The position numbers and the translations under genes are program-made. From Flavobacterium pectinovorum (GTDB lineage Bacteria; Bacteroidota; Bacteroidia; Flavobacteriales; Flavobacteriaceae): a DNA stretch of 64,000 nucleotides. The stretch lies in NCBI RefSeq assembly GCF_900142715.1, contig NZ_FRBX01000004.1, positions 124,001-188,000 on the forward strand, given 5' to 3'. Under the pieces are notes generated by a model. It was not told where the DNA came from. It did not search any database and was given only the letters and a program-made list of their open reading frames with translations. Numbering within the stretch: the first letter of the stretch is position 1; each line of letters starts with the position of its first letter. Below are positions 32,950 through 41,927 of this stretch, piece by piece.

Positions 32950-33531
32950 CTATTTTATTTTCTTCAAAACTTCTTTGGCAACGGCTTTGTATGCTGCCGA
33001 ATGATTTGAAAAATCTTTATTCAGAATAATTTTCAGTTCAGGATGAATCCAATCGTAATGATTTCCCAAAACATATAAAGTTCTTATAGAATAGGCTTTT
33101 GTCGCTACTTTTACATCATTTATCAGCCAGTCGAAAGAAGCTTCGATGCAATTTTGCAGATTTTCTTCAGAAAGGAGAATGCAGTTTTCGGCTTTTTTAT
33201 AATGAGATTTTATTAAAAGCTGGATCACTTTTGCAATCGGTCTAATGGCGCTTTCTTCTTTCAAATGTTTCAGATTCGAACAGAAAAAATCTACATGAGG
33301 CTGCATCCAAAGTAATTCTTCGTAACAAACAAATTCTAAAATCCAACAAGCTCTGTGATGATTTTTATCCGAAGTTAAAAAACAGGCAGCAACCAGCTCA
33401 TCAAATAAAGAATGGTTTTCTAAAATTTCACCTGAAAGCAGCGATCGGCTTGCTCTGCAAGGACTAACATAGTCGAGTTTTTTTTGCAATTCAGAAGACA
33501 TTTTTTTTAATTTTCGATTTGAAATAAACAT
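32950..33531 (-). CDS. Helical-repeat protein of unknown function
   Basis: This 193-aa protein appears entirely alpha-helical with repeated amphipathic pairs, as in HEAT/ARM-type repeats (for example ASFDWLINDVKVATKAYSIR, EELLWMQPHVDFFCSNL). No catalytic residues are visible. The ATG at 33531 directly abuts the TonB receptor stop at 33532; an internal ATG at 33501 (MSSELQKKL) is an alternative. It is probably co-transcribed with the receptor. Function unknown. Confidence 0.6.
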   Translation of the reverse strand: MFISNRKLKKMSSELQKKLDYVSPCRASRSLLSGEILENHSLFDELVAACFLTSDKNHHRACWILEFVCYEELLWMQPHVDFFCSNLKHLKEESAIRPIAKVIQLLIKSHYKKAENCILLSEENLQNCIEASFDWLINDVKVATKAYSIRTLYVLGNHYDWIHPELKIILNKDFSNHSAAYKAVAKEVLKKIK

Positions 33532-35619
33532 CTAAAATAAGTAATTTAATGAAACACTGCCGTAATAATTTACAGGCAAACCAGGATAATAATATCTGGG
33601 CGCAGTATTGCCATTTGCAACCGCATTTGGTAAAATTAACGAAGCATATTTTTCATTAGTTACATTATTTATTCCCGCAGCAATATGAGAAGTTAGATTT
33701 TGCAGAATCTCAAATCGATATCCCGTTTTCAGATTAATAATAGCATATGAATCTGAAAAAGCTGAATTAGCATCGTTCATCGGAACTTCGTCTACAAACT
33801 GATAATCGGCATTAAAATAAATTCCCAAACGGGTATTAAAACTCAAACCTGCATTTATTTTATTGGCAGGAACTCCGGTTAGTTTATTTCCCGAAAAATC
33901 ATTTCCGTTATCAATAAATTCTTTAAACTCATAATTTCCAATAGAAGCTCCCAAATAAGAATTCAGCCCAAAAAATCGATTAATTTGCCAATTATGATTT
34001 AGCGTAACTTCAATTCCTTCATGAAAAGTTTTTCCGGCATTTGCACCTACATATTGATCGTCGCCAATTCTTTTTGCAACCAATAAATCTTTAATTTCCA
34101 TTCGGTAAACAGCAATTTCGGTATAAAGTTTTTTGTTGAAAAAATAGAACTTTCCCCCAATTTCAAAATTATAACCGTTTTCAGGTTTTATATCCGGATT
34201 AATGGTGCCTTCGCTGGTAAGAGTTTCTTCGGTAGCCGGAAGAGAAAATCCCCGACTTGCAGAAAAATAAATTGTTTGTTCTTTATTTGGTTTAAAAAGA
34301 ATGGATAATTGCGGAGAGAAAATACCATCATAACTATATTTCTGATTTGAGTTTTCGGTATAATTTGTAAGTTCAAATTGTGTTTTGTTATAATTGATTC
34401 CCGCCTGAATTTCAAAATGTTCAGAAAGTGAAGCTTTAAGCTGCGAGAATATATTATAAAAGTGCCTTTTTTGATCGGTTTCTGTAAGTTGATCTCCCTG
34501 CAAACTTCCCAGCCCATTATTTTGTTGATATAAATTTTCGAAAGTATTTCCGCTATACGTATCCGTAAAATATTCAACTCCGGCGATGAAATTAATTCCG
34601 GTTTCCTTAATTTTAAAATTACCGGAAAATTGCGTTCTCGCTCCTGTCGCAAAAGTATATTGACGCAAAATATCAAAAGGTCTTGGCTCATTACTGTCTT
34701 TATAATTAATAAAAACAGAAGTTGAATTATTTAGGTTGTCACCGATTTTGAAATCATACGCTAATCCGCCCAAAGTCGATTTGTATTCCTTAAATCCTTT
34801 TGAAGCCACCCAGGTTGGAGCGCCCGATTCGGGATTGTTTTCAAAAGCATCTTTGTTAATCGAACTCGGAATAAAAGCTTTTAAATACGTATAATTGGTA
34901 AAATAAGTCAGTTTGCTGTTTTGCTTTCGAAACAATTCACCTGCAAGCGTAATTCCTTCGCGGTTGTACGCACTGTTTTCGCGCCAGCCATCTGTTTTTA
35001 AATTATGATAACTGATATTTAAACTGCCTTCATTTTCGTTTAAACTATAATTCAGACTATTTTTTAATAAGCCGTAAGAACCGAAGACTGAACTCATACC
35101 GGCATTTTGTCCATTCGATTTAGAAAGCTGAGGTGAAATTAAAATCGCACCGCCTAAACCTGCGCCGTAAATACTCGAAAGCGGACCTTTTATAATTTCG
35201 ATCTGGTTGAGGTTTTGAAGATCAATATCGTCAATTACAGTTTCGCTGTTTCCAGAAGTTAACGGAATACTGCCGTAAAAAGCCCTGATTTTGTTGGTTC
35301 CATAAGTAGTTCGCGCACCAATTCCGCGAATCGAAATTCGGCTAGTCGCAAAATTCGACGATTGCATAAAAACGCCGGGAATTGTATTAATTACCGTTGT
35401 AATATCTGTGGTGTTATTTTGCAAAAGCTGACTTTTGGATAAAATCCCGATTGAAGCCGGAGCATCCAAAATATTGGTATTTATATGAAGCGGACTAATA
35501 ACCACTTCCTCCAGTTTTTCTGTTTTAAGAGAATCAATAGTTTTGCCTTTTTCTTGTGCGAAAGTGTTTAGAGAAACAAAAATCGCAACAAGAAAAAGAC
35601 AATATTTTTTTAAGATCAT
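33532..35619 (-). CDS. TonB-dependent outer membrane receptor
   Basis: This 695-aa protein has a signal peptide (MILKKYCLFLVAIFVSLNTFA), then a plug domain (about 40-160: EEVVISPLHINTNILDAPAS, SIRGIGARTTYGTNKIRAFY, IEIIKGPLSSIYGAGLGGAI) and a 22-stranded barrel ending in a C-terminal aromatic YGSVSLNYLF. The class is siderophore/vitamin-type, not SusC, as there is no N-terminal carboxypeptidase-like domain. The plug 'GPLSSIYG' pattern fits ferric-siderophore or cobalamin receptors. The substrate is undetermined. A gene for a sorbosone-dehydrogenase-like lipoprotein stands upstream. Confidence 0.85.
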   Translation of the reverse strand: MILKKYCLFLVAIFVSLNTFAQEKGKTIDSLKTEKLEEVVISPLHINTNILDAPASIGILSKSQLLQNNTTDITTVINTIPGVFMQSSNFATSRISIRGIGARTTYGTNKIRAFYGSIPLTSGNSETVIDDIDLQNLNQIEIIKGPLSSIYGAGLGGAILISPQLSKSNGQNAGMSSVFGSYGLLKNSLNYSLNENEGSLNISYHNLKTDGWRENSAYNREGITLAGELFRKQNSKLTYFTNYTYLKAFIPSSINKDAFENNPESGAPTWVASKGFKEYKSTLGGLAYDFKIGDNLNNSTSVFINYKDSNEPRPFDILRQYTFATGARTQFSGNFKIKETGINFIAGVEYFTDTYSGNTFENLYQQNNGLGSLQGDQLTETDQKRHFYNIFSQLKASLSEHFEIQAGINYNKTQFELTNYTENSNQKYSYDGIFSPQLSILFKPNKEQTIYFSASRGFSLPATEETLTSEGTINPDIKPENGYNFEIGGKFYFFNKKLYTEIAVYRMEIKDLLVAKRIGDDQYVGANAGKTFHEGIEVTLNHNWQINRFFGLNSYLGASIGNYEFKEFIDNGNDFSGNKLTGVPANKINAGLSFNTRLGIYFNADYQFVDEVPMNDANSAFSDSYAIINLKTGYRFEILQNLTSHIAAGINNVTNEKYASLILPNAVANGNTAPRYYYPGLPVNYYGSVSLNYLF

Positions 35620-35754
35620 AAAGTTTTTTTAATTAAAAATTGAGAATTAAAAATTAAAAAATAATTCTGGATACAATACTTTTCTTTAAAGATAGAATCT
35701 ATGTGTTTAATATTCACCAGCAATTGGAATTTGGAATTTAAAAAATTTGGAATT

Positions 35755-37026
35755 TTACTTAGCTGTAACCTTCCAAACTGTATTTCCGCTATCATCATTT
35801 ACCAAAAGCGTTCCGTCATTCATAACCGTAACTGCAACCGGACGCCCGTAAACTTCTGCTTTTTCATCATTTGAAATAAAACCGGTTAAAAAATCCTCCG
35901 GTTGTCCAGACGGTTTTCCATTTGCAAAAGGAACAAAAAGGACTTTATAACCCGATATTTTCGAGCGATTCCATGAACCATGCTGACCCACAAAAGCGCC
36001 GTTTTTATATTTTGCCGGAAAAGCACTTTTATTATAAAAAGCCAACCCTAAAGATGCCGTATGAGAACCAACCGGAACATCAGGAACAATTGCTTTTGCA
36101 GCAAGATCTTTACCTTGTCCTTTCATTCTTGGATCTAAAATATTACCAAAATATGAATACGGCCAGCCGTAAAAACCATCTTTTTTAACACTTGTAATAT
36201 AATCCGGAACTAAATCATCCCCCAATTCATCTCGCTCGTTAACCGCTGTCCAAAGTTCCTTGTTTGCCGGGTTCCAATCCATACCAACAGGGTTTCTAAG
36301 TCCCGATGCGTAGATTTTTTCACCCGTTCCGTCAGGATTAATTTCCAGAATACAAGCACGGCGAATTTCTTTATCTATGCCGTTTTCTGCTACATTACTT
36401 CCAGATCCAACAGAAACGTAAATTTTTGTTCCATCGGCGTTGGCAAGTAAATTTCTTGTCCAGTGATTGTTATAACCTCCGGCAGGAAGTTCAAGAATTT
36501 TTACACCTTTTGTTTCTAATTTTAACGGATTGTTTTTATATGGATATTGATACAAACCATCCGTATTCGCGATATAGAAAAAGTCCTTTAAAACCAACAT
36601 TCCAAAAGGTTTGTTTAAGCCATCTATAAAAACTTCACGGGTTTCAAATTTGCCGTCTTTATCTTTGTCCCGTAAAACTGTAATTTGATTTTTACTGCTT
36701 CTTGTTCCGCTTTCTACAACAAAAATATCATTGTTTGGTGCAATATAAGTCCAACGGGGGTTTTCAAAACCATCAGCAAATTTTGTGACTGTAAAACCTT
36801 CCGGTGCGGTAGGCATTTTACCTTCCGGCCAGCCTATTACTTTACTATTTTTTGTTTTAGATTCAGTAGCATAAGGAGGTGGTAAAGTAATTTCTCCCAC
36901 TGCCGTTTTTACAACATTTCCGGGTTGTTTTGCCAGAGCTTCTTTTTCTTCTTTTTTTACCTGACCGTTGCAAGCTGTCATTAAAATTAATAATGATATA
37001 GAAAATAATTGTGTCGCTGTTTTCAT
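35755..37026 (-). CDS. PQQ-type sorbosone/glucose dehydrogenase-like lipoprotein
   Basis: This 423-aa protein is a lipoprotein: MKTATQLFSISLLILMTACNGQ (a lipobox LMTAC cut before Cys19). The rest is a six-bladed beta-propeller: FADGFENPRWTYIAPNNDIF, ASGLRNPVGMDWNPANKELW, DGFYGWPYSYFG and HTASLGLAFYNKSAFPAKY. This matches the GSDH/L-sorbosone dehydrogenase family, which oxidises sugars with PQQ. The conserved 'GLRNPxGxxWxP' and 'YGWPY' motifs are present. Substrate and cofactor are inferred. It is divergent from hpt. Confidence 0.8.
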   Translation of the reverse strand: MKTATQLFSISLLILMTACNGQVKKEEKEALAKQPGNVVKTAVGEITLPPPYATESKTKNSKVIGWPEGKMPTAPEGFTVTKFADGFENPRWTYIAPNNDIFVVESGTRSSKNQITVLRDKDKDGKFETREVFIDGLNKPFGMLVLKDFFYIANTDGLYQYPYKNNPLKLETKGVKILELPAGGYNNHWTRNLLANADGTKIYVSVGSGSNVAENGIDKEIRRACILEINPDGTGEKIYASGLRNPVGMDWNPANKELWTAVNERDELGDDLVPDYITSVKKDGFYGWPYSYFGNILDPRMKGQGKDLAAKAIVPDVPVGSHTASLGLAFYNKSAFPAKYKNGAFVGQHGSWNRSKISGYKVLFVPFANGKPSGQPEDFLTGFISNDEKAEVYGRPVAVTVMNDGTLLVNDDSGNTVWKVTAK

Positions 37027-37178
37027 TACGCTCTCTAGTTAAATATTTATACTATAACAATTTAATAAATTTAAAAATAATGTTAAATTGAATTTTGTAA
37101 ACATTAACTGATATTTAACATTAACAAAAAAATAAATCAACCGTTTATTTTGATACTTAGATTTTGTTTCTAATTCTG

Positions 37179-37186
37179 TATCTTTG
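37179..37186 (+). promoter_or_regulatory. Possible -7 element of the hpt gene
   Basis: TATCTTTG fits the Bacteroidota TAnnTTTG consensus and lies 26 bases before the hpt ATG. TTTG boxes upstream (37163-37166 and 37149-37152) have 12 or 26 bases of spacing, not the usual 19-21, so only the -7 element is suggested. Confidence 0.4.
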
Positions 37187-37212
37187 TCCATTGTTTTAAA
37201 ACATTAAAAATA

Positions 37213-37743
37213 ATGATACAACTTCACGATAAACAATTTGTTCCGTTTATTTCGGCTAAAGAAATTGATTTTGCCTTAACCAAAATAGTAGCTCAGGTTG
37301 AAGATGATTTTGGAGACGATACGCCAATTTTTATCGGCGTTTTAAATGGTGCTTTTATGGTTGTTGCCGATTTTCTGAAAAAATACAAAAGTCCCTGCGA
37401 AGTTTCATTTATAAAAATGGCATCTTATGAAGGAACAGAAAGTACCAATGAAGTAAAACAATTAATTGGTATCAATCAGGATTTATCCGGCAGATCGGTT
37501 GTTATTATTGAAGATATTATCGATACAGGAAATACTATCGAAGAATTAAAACATCTTTTTAAAGCGCAAAATGTAAAACATTTTAAAGTAGCTACTTTAT
37601 TTTTTAAACCAGAGGCGTATAAAAAAGATATTAAGATTGATTACGTTGGAATCAGAATTCCAAATAAATTCATTGTAGGTTACGGTTTAGACTACGATGG
37701 TTTAGGGCGTAATTTATCTGAAGTTTACAAATTAGCAGAATAA
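37213..37743 (+). CDS. hpt: Hypoxanthine phosphoribosyltransferase
   Basis: This 176-aa protein has the PRPP-binding motif VVIIEDIIDTGNTIEEL (about 96-112), the type I phosphoribosyltransferase signature. It also has IGVLNGAFMVVADFL (about 41-55) and the late IKIDYVGIRIPNKFIVGYGL (about 143-162), where VG(I/F)xIPxxFVVGYGLD is typical of HPRT. It salvages hypoxanthine and guanine to nucleotides in the cytosol. It is followed by adk, 76 bases downstream, so nucleotide genes are clustered. Confidence 0.95.
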   Translation: MIQLHDKQFVPFISAKEIDFALTKIVAQVEDDFGDDTPIFIGVLNGAFMVVADFLKKYKSPCEVSFIKMASYEGTESTNEVKQLIGINQDLSGRSVVIIEDIIDTGNTIEELKHLFKAQNVKHFKVATLFFKPEAYKKDIKIDYVGIRIPNKFIVGYGLDYDGLGRNLSEVYKLAE

Positions 37744-37819
37744 ATTTAAACAAAACACAACTATATATTCATTTTAAACTTCTCGAATTACAGTCTGGAA
37801 GTCAAGAAACACTAACATT

Positions 37820-38392
37820 ATGATTAACATCGTTTTATTTGGAAAGCCAGGAGCAGGAAAAGGGACTCAGGCAGAATTTTTAAAAGAAAAATATAAATTA
37901 ACACATCTTTCAACTGGAGATATATTTCGTTTTAATTTAAAAAATGATACCGAATTAGGAAAAAAAGCCAGAGTTTTTATGGATAATGGCGAATTGGTTC
38001 CTTGCGAAGTTACCACAGCAATGTTAATCGATGAAGTAAAAAAACACCCTGATACAGAAGGGTTTTTATTTGATGGTTATCCAAGAACATTGGATCAGGC
38101 AGAAGCTTTAGATAAATTTTTACCAACAATTGGTTCAAGTGTTACGGCAACAATTGCATTAGAAGCCGATGACGAAATTTTAGTAGCACGTTTACTGGAA
38201 AGAGGAAAAACAAGTGGCAGAGCAGATGATCAGGATGAAGAGAAAATTCGTGTGAGATATCAGGAATACAACGAAAAAACAGCACCATTAATTGGTTATT
38301 ATAAAGAACAAGGTAAATTTCATGCCGTAAATGGTATCGGAACTATCGAAGAAATTACAGAGCGATTAACGTCAGTTATAGATAATTTGTAG
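37820..38392 (+). CDS. adk: Adenylate kinase
   Basis: This 190-aa protein has the adenylate kinase P-loop GKPGAGKGTQAEFL (about 7-20), HLSTGDIFRFNLK (about 34-46), FDGYPRTLDQAEAL (about 85-98) and the lid-side arginines ERGKTSGRADDQDEE (about 130-144). The lid is short, as in the zinc-free short form. It converts AMP and ATP to 2 ADP. The length of 190 fits the Bacteroidota form. Confidence 0.95.
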   Translation: MINIVLFGKPGAGKGTQAEFLKEKYKLTHLSTGDIFRFNLKNDTELGKKARVFMDNGELVPCEVTTAMLIDEVKKHPDTEGFLFDGYPRTLDQAEALDKFLPTIGSSVTATIALEADDEILVARLLERGKTSGRADDQDEEKIRVRYQEYNEKTAPLIGYYKEQGKFHAVNGIGTIEEITERLTSVIDNL

Positions 38393-38414
38393 AAGCTTTT
38401 TCCGGCTGTACGTT

Positions 38415-38516
38415 ACATCCCGAAGCTTCGGGACGCTAAAAAAACTATTTTTCTAACCATAAAACGAGCTTCCGCTGGTCGCTGTTTTCTGGCAAGAAAA
38501 ATTAGTTTTTTTAGCT
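38415..38516. repeat. Intergenic palindromes between adk and the CBS-domain gene
   Basis: The perfect 14-base palindrome CCCGAAGCTTCGGG (about 38419-38432) is followed by a large imperfect inverted repeat. Its left arm GCTAAAAAAACTATTTTTCT is at 38435-38454 and its right arm begins AGAAAAATTAGTTTTTTT at 38495. A GC-richer stretch lies between the arms. It may end the adk transcript or be an interspersed repeat. Confidence 0.5.
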
Positions 38517-38605
38517 CCGGGCTTTTCTCTTTCATCTGGGCTATAAAATACATTGAGGTTACAAATTACAATTAACGAACTATTATATAACGAATAAACC
38601 ACAAA

Positions 38606-39880
38606 TTGGAAATACTAATAATATTTTTTCTAATTCTATTAAACGGAGTTTTCTCCATGTCAGAAATTGCACTGATTTCGGCTAGAAAAAACAGATTGGA
38701 AACTGCCGCAAAAAAAGGAAATAAAAGCGCCAGAACAGCTTTGGATTTAGCCAACTCTCCAAATAAGTTTTTATCAACCGTACAAATCGGAATTACCTTA
38801 ATTGGTATTTTAACAGGTATTTATAGTGGAGATAAAATCACAGTAGATGTTGAAACTTTTGTAAACGGATTCGAAGTTTTAAAACCTTACGCACATTCAG
38901 TTGCAGTAGGAATTGTAGTTGTGGTTTTAACTTTTTTCTCTTTGGTTTTAGGAGAATTACTTCCAAAACGCATCGGATTAAATTATCCGGAATCGATTGC
39001 AAAAATGGTAGCAATGCCAATGAAAGTAATTTCGATTATTACAGCGCCATTTATTTGGTTGTTAACATCTTCAACAGATTTTTTATTGAATGTTTTTCAG
39101 ATAAAACCAACTGCTGACGGAAAAGTTACCGAAGAAGAAATTAAAGCCATCATTAAAGAAGGAACTGAGGTAGGTGAGGTTCAGGAAATTGAACAAGATA
39201 TTGTAGAACGAGTTTTTCATATTGGCGACAGAAAAGTAAACTCGTTAATGACACACCGTAAATCGGTTGATATGTTGCCATTAAATGCAGAAAGAGCAAA
39301 AATTAAAGAGTTGGTTTTAATGGATTTACATACTGTTTATCCAGTTTATAGCGATAACTATGATGATATTGTAGGTATTGTAACGCTGAAAAATATATTT
39401 GCCAATATCGAAAGCGATCATTTTGATTTGTCGGCAATCATGACAGATCCTCCCTATTTAATGGAGCAGACAACGGCTTATAAAGCGTTGGAAAATTTTA
39501 AAAGAACAGGTGTTCATTACGCTTTGGTTTCTGATGAATATGGGGTTTTTCAGGGAATAATTACTCTGAATGATATTCTTGAAGCATTAGTAGGAGATGC
39601 CTCTGAGTTTTATAAAGATGAGTTTCAGTTAATCGAAAGAGAAGATGGCTCATGGCTTGTAGACGGACATTATTCGTTACATGATTTTCTAACGTATTTT
39701 GAGTTAGATGAACTAACAAACGATTATGAAGTAAATACGGTAAGCGGAATGATTATGACCGAGCTTTCGCATATTCCAAAAGAAGGCGAAAAATTAATCT
39801 GGCAAAAGTTTGTACTTGAAGTATTGGATATGGACGGTGTAAAGATTGATAAAGTGCTGGTAAAAGCGCTTAAAGAGTAA
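38606..39880 (+). CDS. Hemolysin-like CNNM/CorC transporter with CBS pair
   Basis: This 424-aa protein begins with a DUF21/CNNM membrane domain (about 1-180) with four hydrophobic helices (EILIIFFLILLNGVFSMSEI, LSTVQIGITLIGILTGIYSG, VVLTFFSLVLGELLPKRIGL). Two CBS domains (about 205-330; DIVGIVTLKNIFANIESD, GVFQGIITLNDILEALVGD) and a CorC_HlyC domain (about 345-420) follow. Such proteins export or regulate Mg2+ and similar ions. The first codon is TTG at 38606: a stop (TAA) lies six codons upstream in frame and no ATG is near, so TTG is the only close start. Confidence 0.85.
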   Translation: MEILIIFFLILLNGVFSMSEIALISARKNRLETAAKKGNKSARTALDLANSPNKFLSTVQIGITLIGILTGIYSGDKITVDVETFVNGFEVLKPYAHSVAVGIVVVVLTFFSLVLGELLPKRIGLNYPESIAKMVAMPMKVISIITAPFIWLLTSSTDFLLNVFQIKPTADGKVTEEEIKAIIKEGTEVGEVQEIEQDIVERVFHIGDRKVNSLMTHRKSVDMLPLNAERAKIKELVLMDLHTVYPVYSDNYDDIVGIVTLKNIFANIESDHFDLSAIMTDPPYLMEQTTAYKALENFKRTGVHYALVSDEYGVFQGIITLNDILEALVGDASEFYKDEFQLIEREDGSWLVDGHYSLHDFLTYFELDELTNDYEVNTVSGMIMTELSHIPKEGEKLIWQKFVLEVLDMDGVKIDKVLVKALKE

Positions 39881-39890
39881 AAGAAAATTT

Positions 39891-39957
39891 GTTTCAAGTT
39901 TCAGGTTTCAAGTTTGTTGACGTTCTGTTGATTAACCTGAAGGCTGAAACTTGAAAC
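39891..39957. repeat. Inverted repeat between the CBS gene and obg
   Basis: The left arm GTTTCAAGTTTCAGGTTTC (from 39891) and the right arm AACCTGAAGGCTGAAACTTG (ending AAAC at 39957) are imperfect reverse complements with a small loop. It probably forms an RNA hairpin; it has no long T-run. Typical interspersed hairpin of the genus (inference). Confidence 0.55.
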
Positions 39958-39976
39958 TATATATAAACAAGGAAAA

Positions 39977-40978
39977 ATGACAGAAGGAAATTTTGTAGAT
40001 TACGTTAAGATATATGTTTCTTCCGGAAAGGGAGGAAAAGGATCTACACATTTACATAGAGAGAAATTTATTGAAAAAGGAGGACCTGACGGAGGTGATG
40101 GTGGTCGTGGTGGACACGTATATTTGGTTGGAAATAAAGGTTTGTGGACATTATTTCACTTAAAATTTGCTCGTCATATTAAAGCCGGCCACGGTGGAGA
40201 TGGAGGAGGAGACCGTAGTACGGGTGCAGATGGAGAAGATAAATTTATCGAAGTACCTTTAGGAACTGTTGTAAAAGACAAGGAAACCGGAGAAACTTTA
40301 TTCGAAATTACGGAAGACGGAGAAAAAAGAATTCTTTCAAAAGGAGGAAAAGGAGGACTAGGAAACTGGCATTTTAGAAGTTCAACAAATCAAACTCCAA
40401 GATATGCACAGCCAGGTTTACCGGGTGTAGAAATGGATGTAATTCTGGAACTTAAAGTTTTGGCAGATGTTGGTTTAGTAGGTTTCCCAAATGCTGGAAA
40501 ATCAACTTTATTGTCTGTATTAACTTCAGCAAAACCAAAAATTGCCGATTATCCTTTTACAACCTTAAAACCAAATTTAGGAATTGTCGCTTACAGAGAT
40601 TTTCAGTCGTTTGTAATTGCCGATATTCCCGGTATTATTGAGGGAGCAGCCGAAGGAAAAGGTTTAGGACATTATTTCCTTCGCCATATTGAGCGTAACT
40701 CAACTTTACTGTTTTTAGTTCCTGTTGATACTCCGGATATTAAAGGAGAGTATGATATTTTAGTTAATGAATTAACGAAGTATAATCCTGAAATGTTAGA
40801 CAAAGAACGTTTGTTAGTAATATCAAAATGTGATATGCTGGATGACGAATTAAAAGCAGAATTAAAACTAGAATTAGATGTTGCCTTTAAAGATGTTCCG
40901 TATATGTTTATTTCATCTGTTGCACAGCAAGGTTTGACAGATTTAAAAGATAAGCTTTGGAAAATGCTAAATGATTAA
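39977..40978 (+). CDS. obg: GTPase Obg
   Basis: This 333-aa protein has the Obg glycine-rich fold (about 1-160; [31 protein letters not shown]) and a GTPase domain with G1 [14 protein letters not shown] (about 168-181), G3 [16 protein letters not shown] and G4 SKCDM. The C-terminal OCT-type extension found in some species is absent. It is a ribosome-associated GTPase involved in large-subunit assembly and stress response. A strong terminator follows. Confidence 0.95.
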   Translation: MTEGNFVDYVKIYVSSGKGGKGSTHLHREKFIEKGGPDGGDGGRGGHVYLVGNKGLWTLFHLKFARHIKAGHGGDGGGDRSTGADGEDKFIEVPLGTVVKDKETGETLFEITEDGEKRILSKGGKGGLGNWHFRSSTNQTPRYAQPGLPGVEMDVILELKVLADVGLVGFPNAGKSTLLSVLTSAKPKIADYPFTTLKPNLGIVAYRDFQSFVIADIPGIIEGAAEGKGLGHYFLRHIERNSTLLFLVPVDTPDIKGEYDILVNELTKYNPEMLDKERLLVISKCDMLDDELKAELKLELDVAFKDVPYMFISSVAQQGLTDLKDKLWKMLND

Positions 40979-41000
40979 AATCTTTAATTAAAATAAAATA

Positions 41001-41034
41001 AAAAACCCGACAGTTAATAGCTTGTCGGGTTTTT
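41001..41034. terminator. Strong terminator after obg
   Basis: A 12-bp perfect stem (AAAAACCCGACA with TGTCGGGTTTTT) and a 10-base loop lies between obg (+) and the converging barrel gene (-). It can serve both directions. Confidence 0.85.
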
Positions 41035-41085
41035 GCTTTTAGCGAATAACAAAAGCATCTCGGTTTTTATCTTTTTATTTAAAGA

Positions 41086-41616
41086 TTAAAGTCCGAAGTT
41101 TTTAGATACACCAATGTTAAATGTTTTTCCAAAATCAAAACCTAAACGTTCTTGTCTTGGATCATTTTTACCATCAATGTTATCATAGTTAACACCTCCG
41201 ATAGAGAAGTTTAAACCAAATCCTCTTTTCATATTAATAAACAAAGCAGGAGTAAGATTTACATACATTCCTTTTGCATTATTTATAGATGCATTTTGAT
41301 AACCTGCACCTAAATCAGCATAAACCGAAAATAATTCAGAAAGTGGAGTAGCATAACGTACAAAACCTCCAATTTTATATTTCTCTGCGCTGTCTGATCC
41401 TGTGTTTTTAAAAGTTTTGATTGAACCTTCAACTCCTGCAGTCCATTTATCTGCAAATTGATATCCAATTTTTGGAGAAAATTCAAAATTTTCTGATTTG
41501 CTGTCTCCTAGTTTTTCTGAAGAAAACCCAACATTCCCACCTAATAACATTGATCCTTTTTGTGCATTAGAAATAGTAACTACTAATAAGGCTAATGCCA
41601 GTAAAAATTTTTTCAT
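41086..41616 (-). CDS. Small outer-membrane beta-barrel protein
   Basis: This 176-aa protein has a signal peptide (MKKFLLALALLVVTISNAQ) and regular beta strands of a barrel (SMLLGGNVGFSSEKLG, FSPKIGYQFADKWTAGVEGS, FSVYADLGAGYQNAS). It ends with a C-terminal Phe-Gly-Leu-type tail (NIGVSKNFGL). It belongs to the OmpX/outer membrane beta-barrel class (PF13505-like). Function unknown; such proteins are often abundant in Flavobacteria. Confidence 0.8.
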   Translation of the reverse strand: MKKFLLALALLVVTISNAQKGSMLLGGNVGFSSEKLGDSKSENFEFSPKIGYQFADKWTAGVEGSIKTFKNTGSDSAEKYKIGGFVRYATPLSELFSVYADLGAGYQNASINNAKGMYVNLTPALFINMKRGFGLNFSIGGVNYDNIDGKNDPRQERLGFDFGKTFNIGVSKNFGL

Positions 41617-41875
41617 TTTGTATTTGTTTTAAATTTAAAGCAAATTTAGACAAACATAATTGTAAGAAATAATTTATATTGTTTATTTTTAATTGAAAGT
41701 TAATTTTTACAAATTGTATTGTTTCTTAATGATTTCTTTTTGCATTCTTTTAGATTTTAATAAGTTAATTGATTTTTGATCTTTGAAATTAGTTTAAATT
41801 TTATTTTTTATGAATTATGAATTTCGCAAAACTGAGATGAAATACATTTAATATGTTTTGTAGTTAGGCGCTAAT

Positions 41876-41908
41876 TTTGTGTATTGTTGCGAAAATGCGC
41901 TATATTCG
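41876..41908 (+). promoter_or_regulatory. Probable promoter of the S46 peptidase gene
   Basis: TTTG at 41876-41879, then 21 bases, then TATATTCG at 41901-41908, one mismatch from TAnnTTTG. Spacing and position (19 bases before the ATG at 41928) fit the Bacteroidota consensus. The -7 mismatch makes it less sure. Confidence 0.5.
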
Positions 41909-41927
41909 CATACTTAAACAAAATAAC

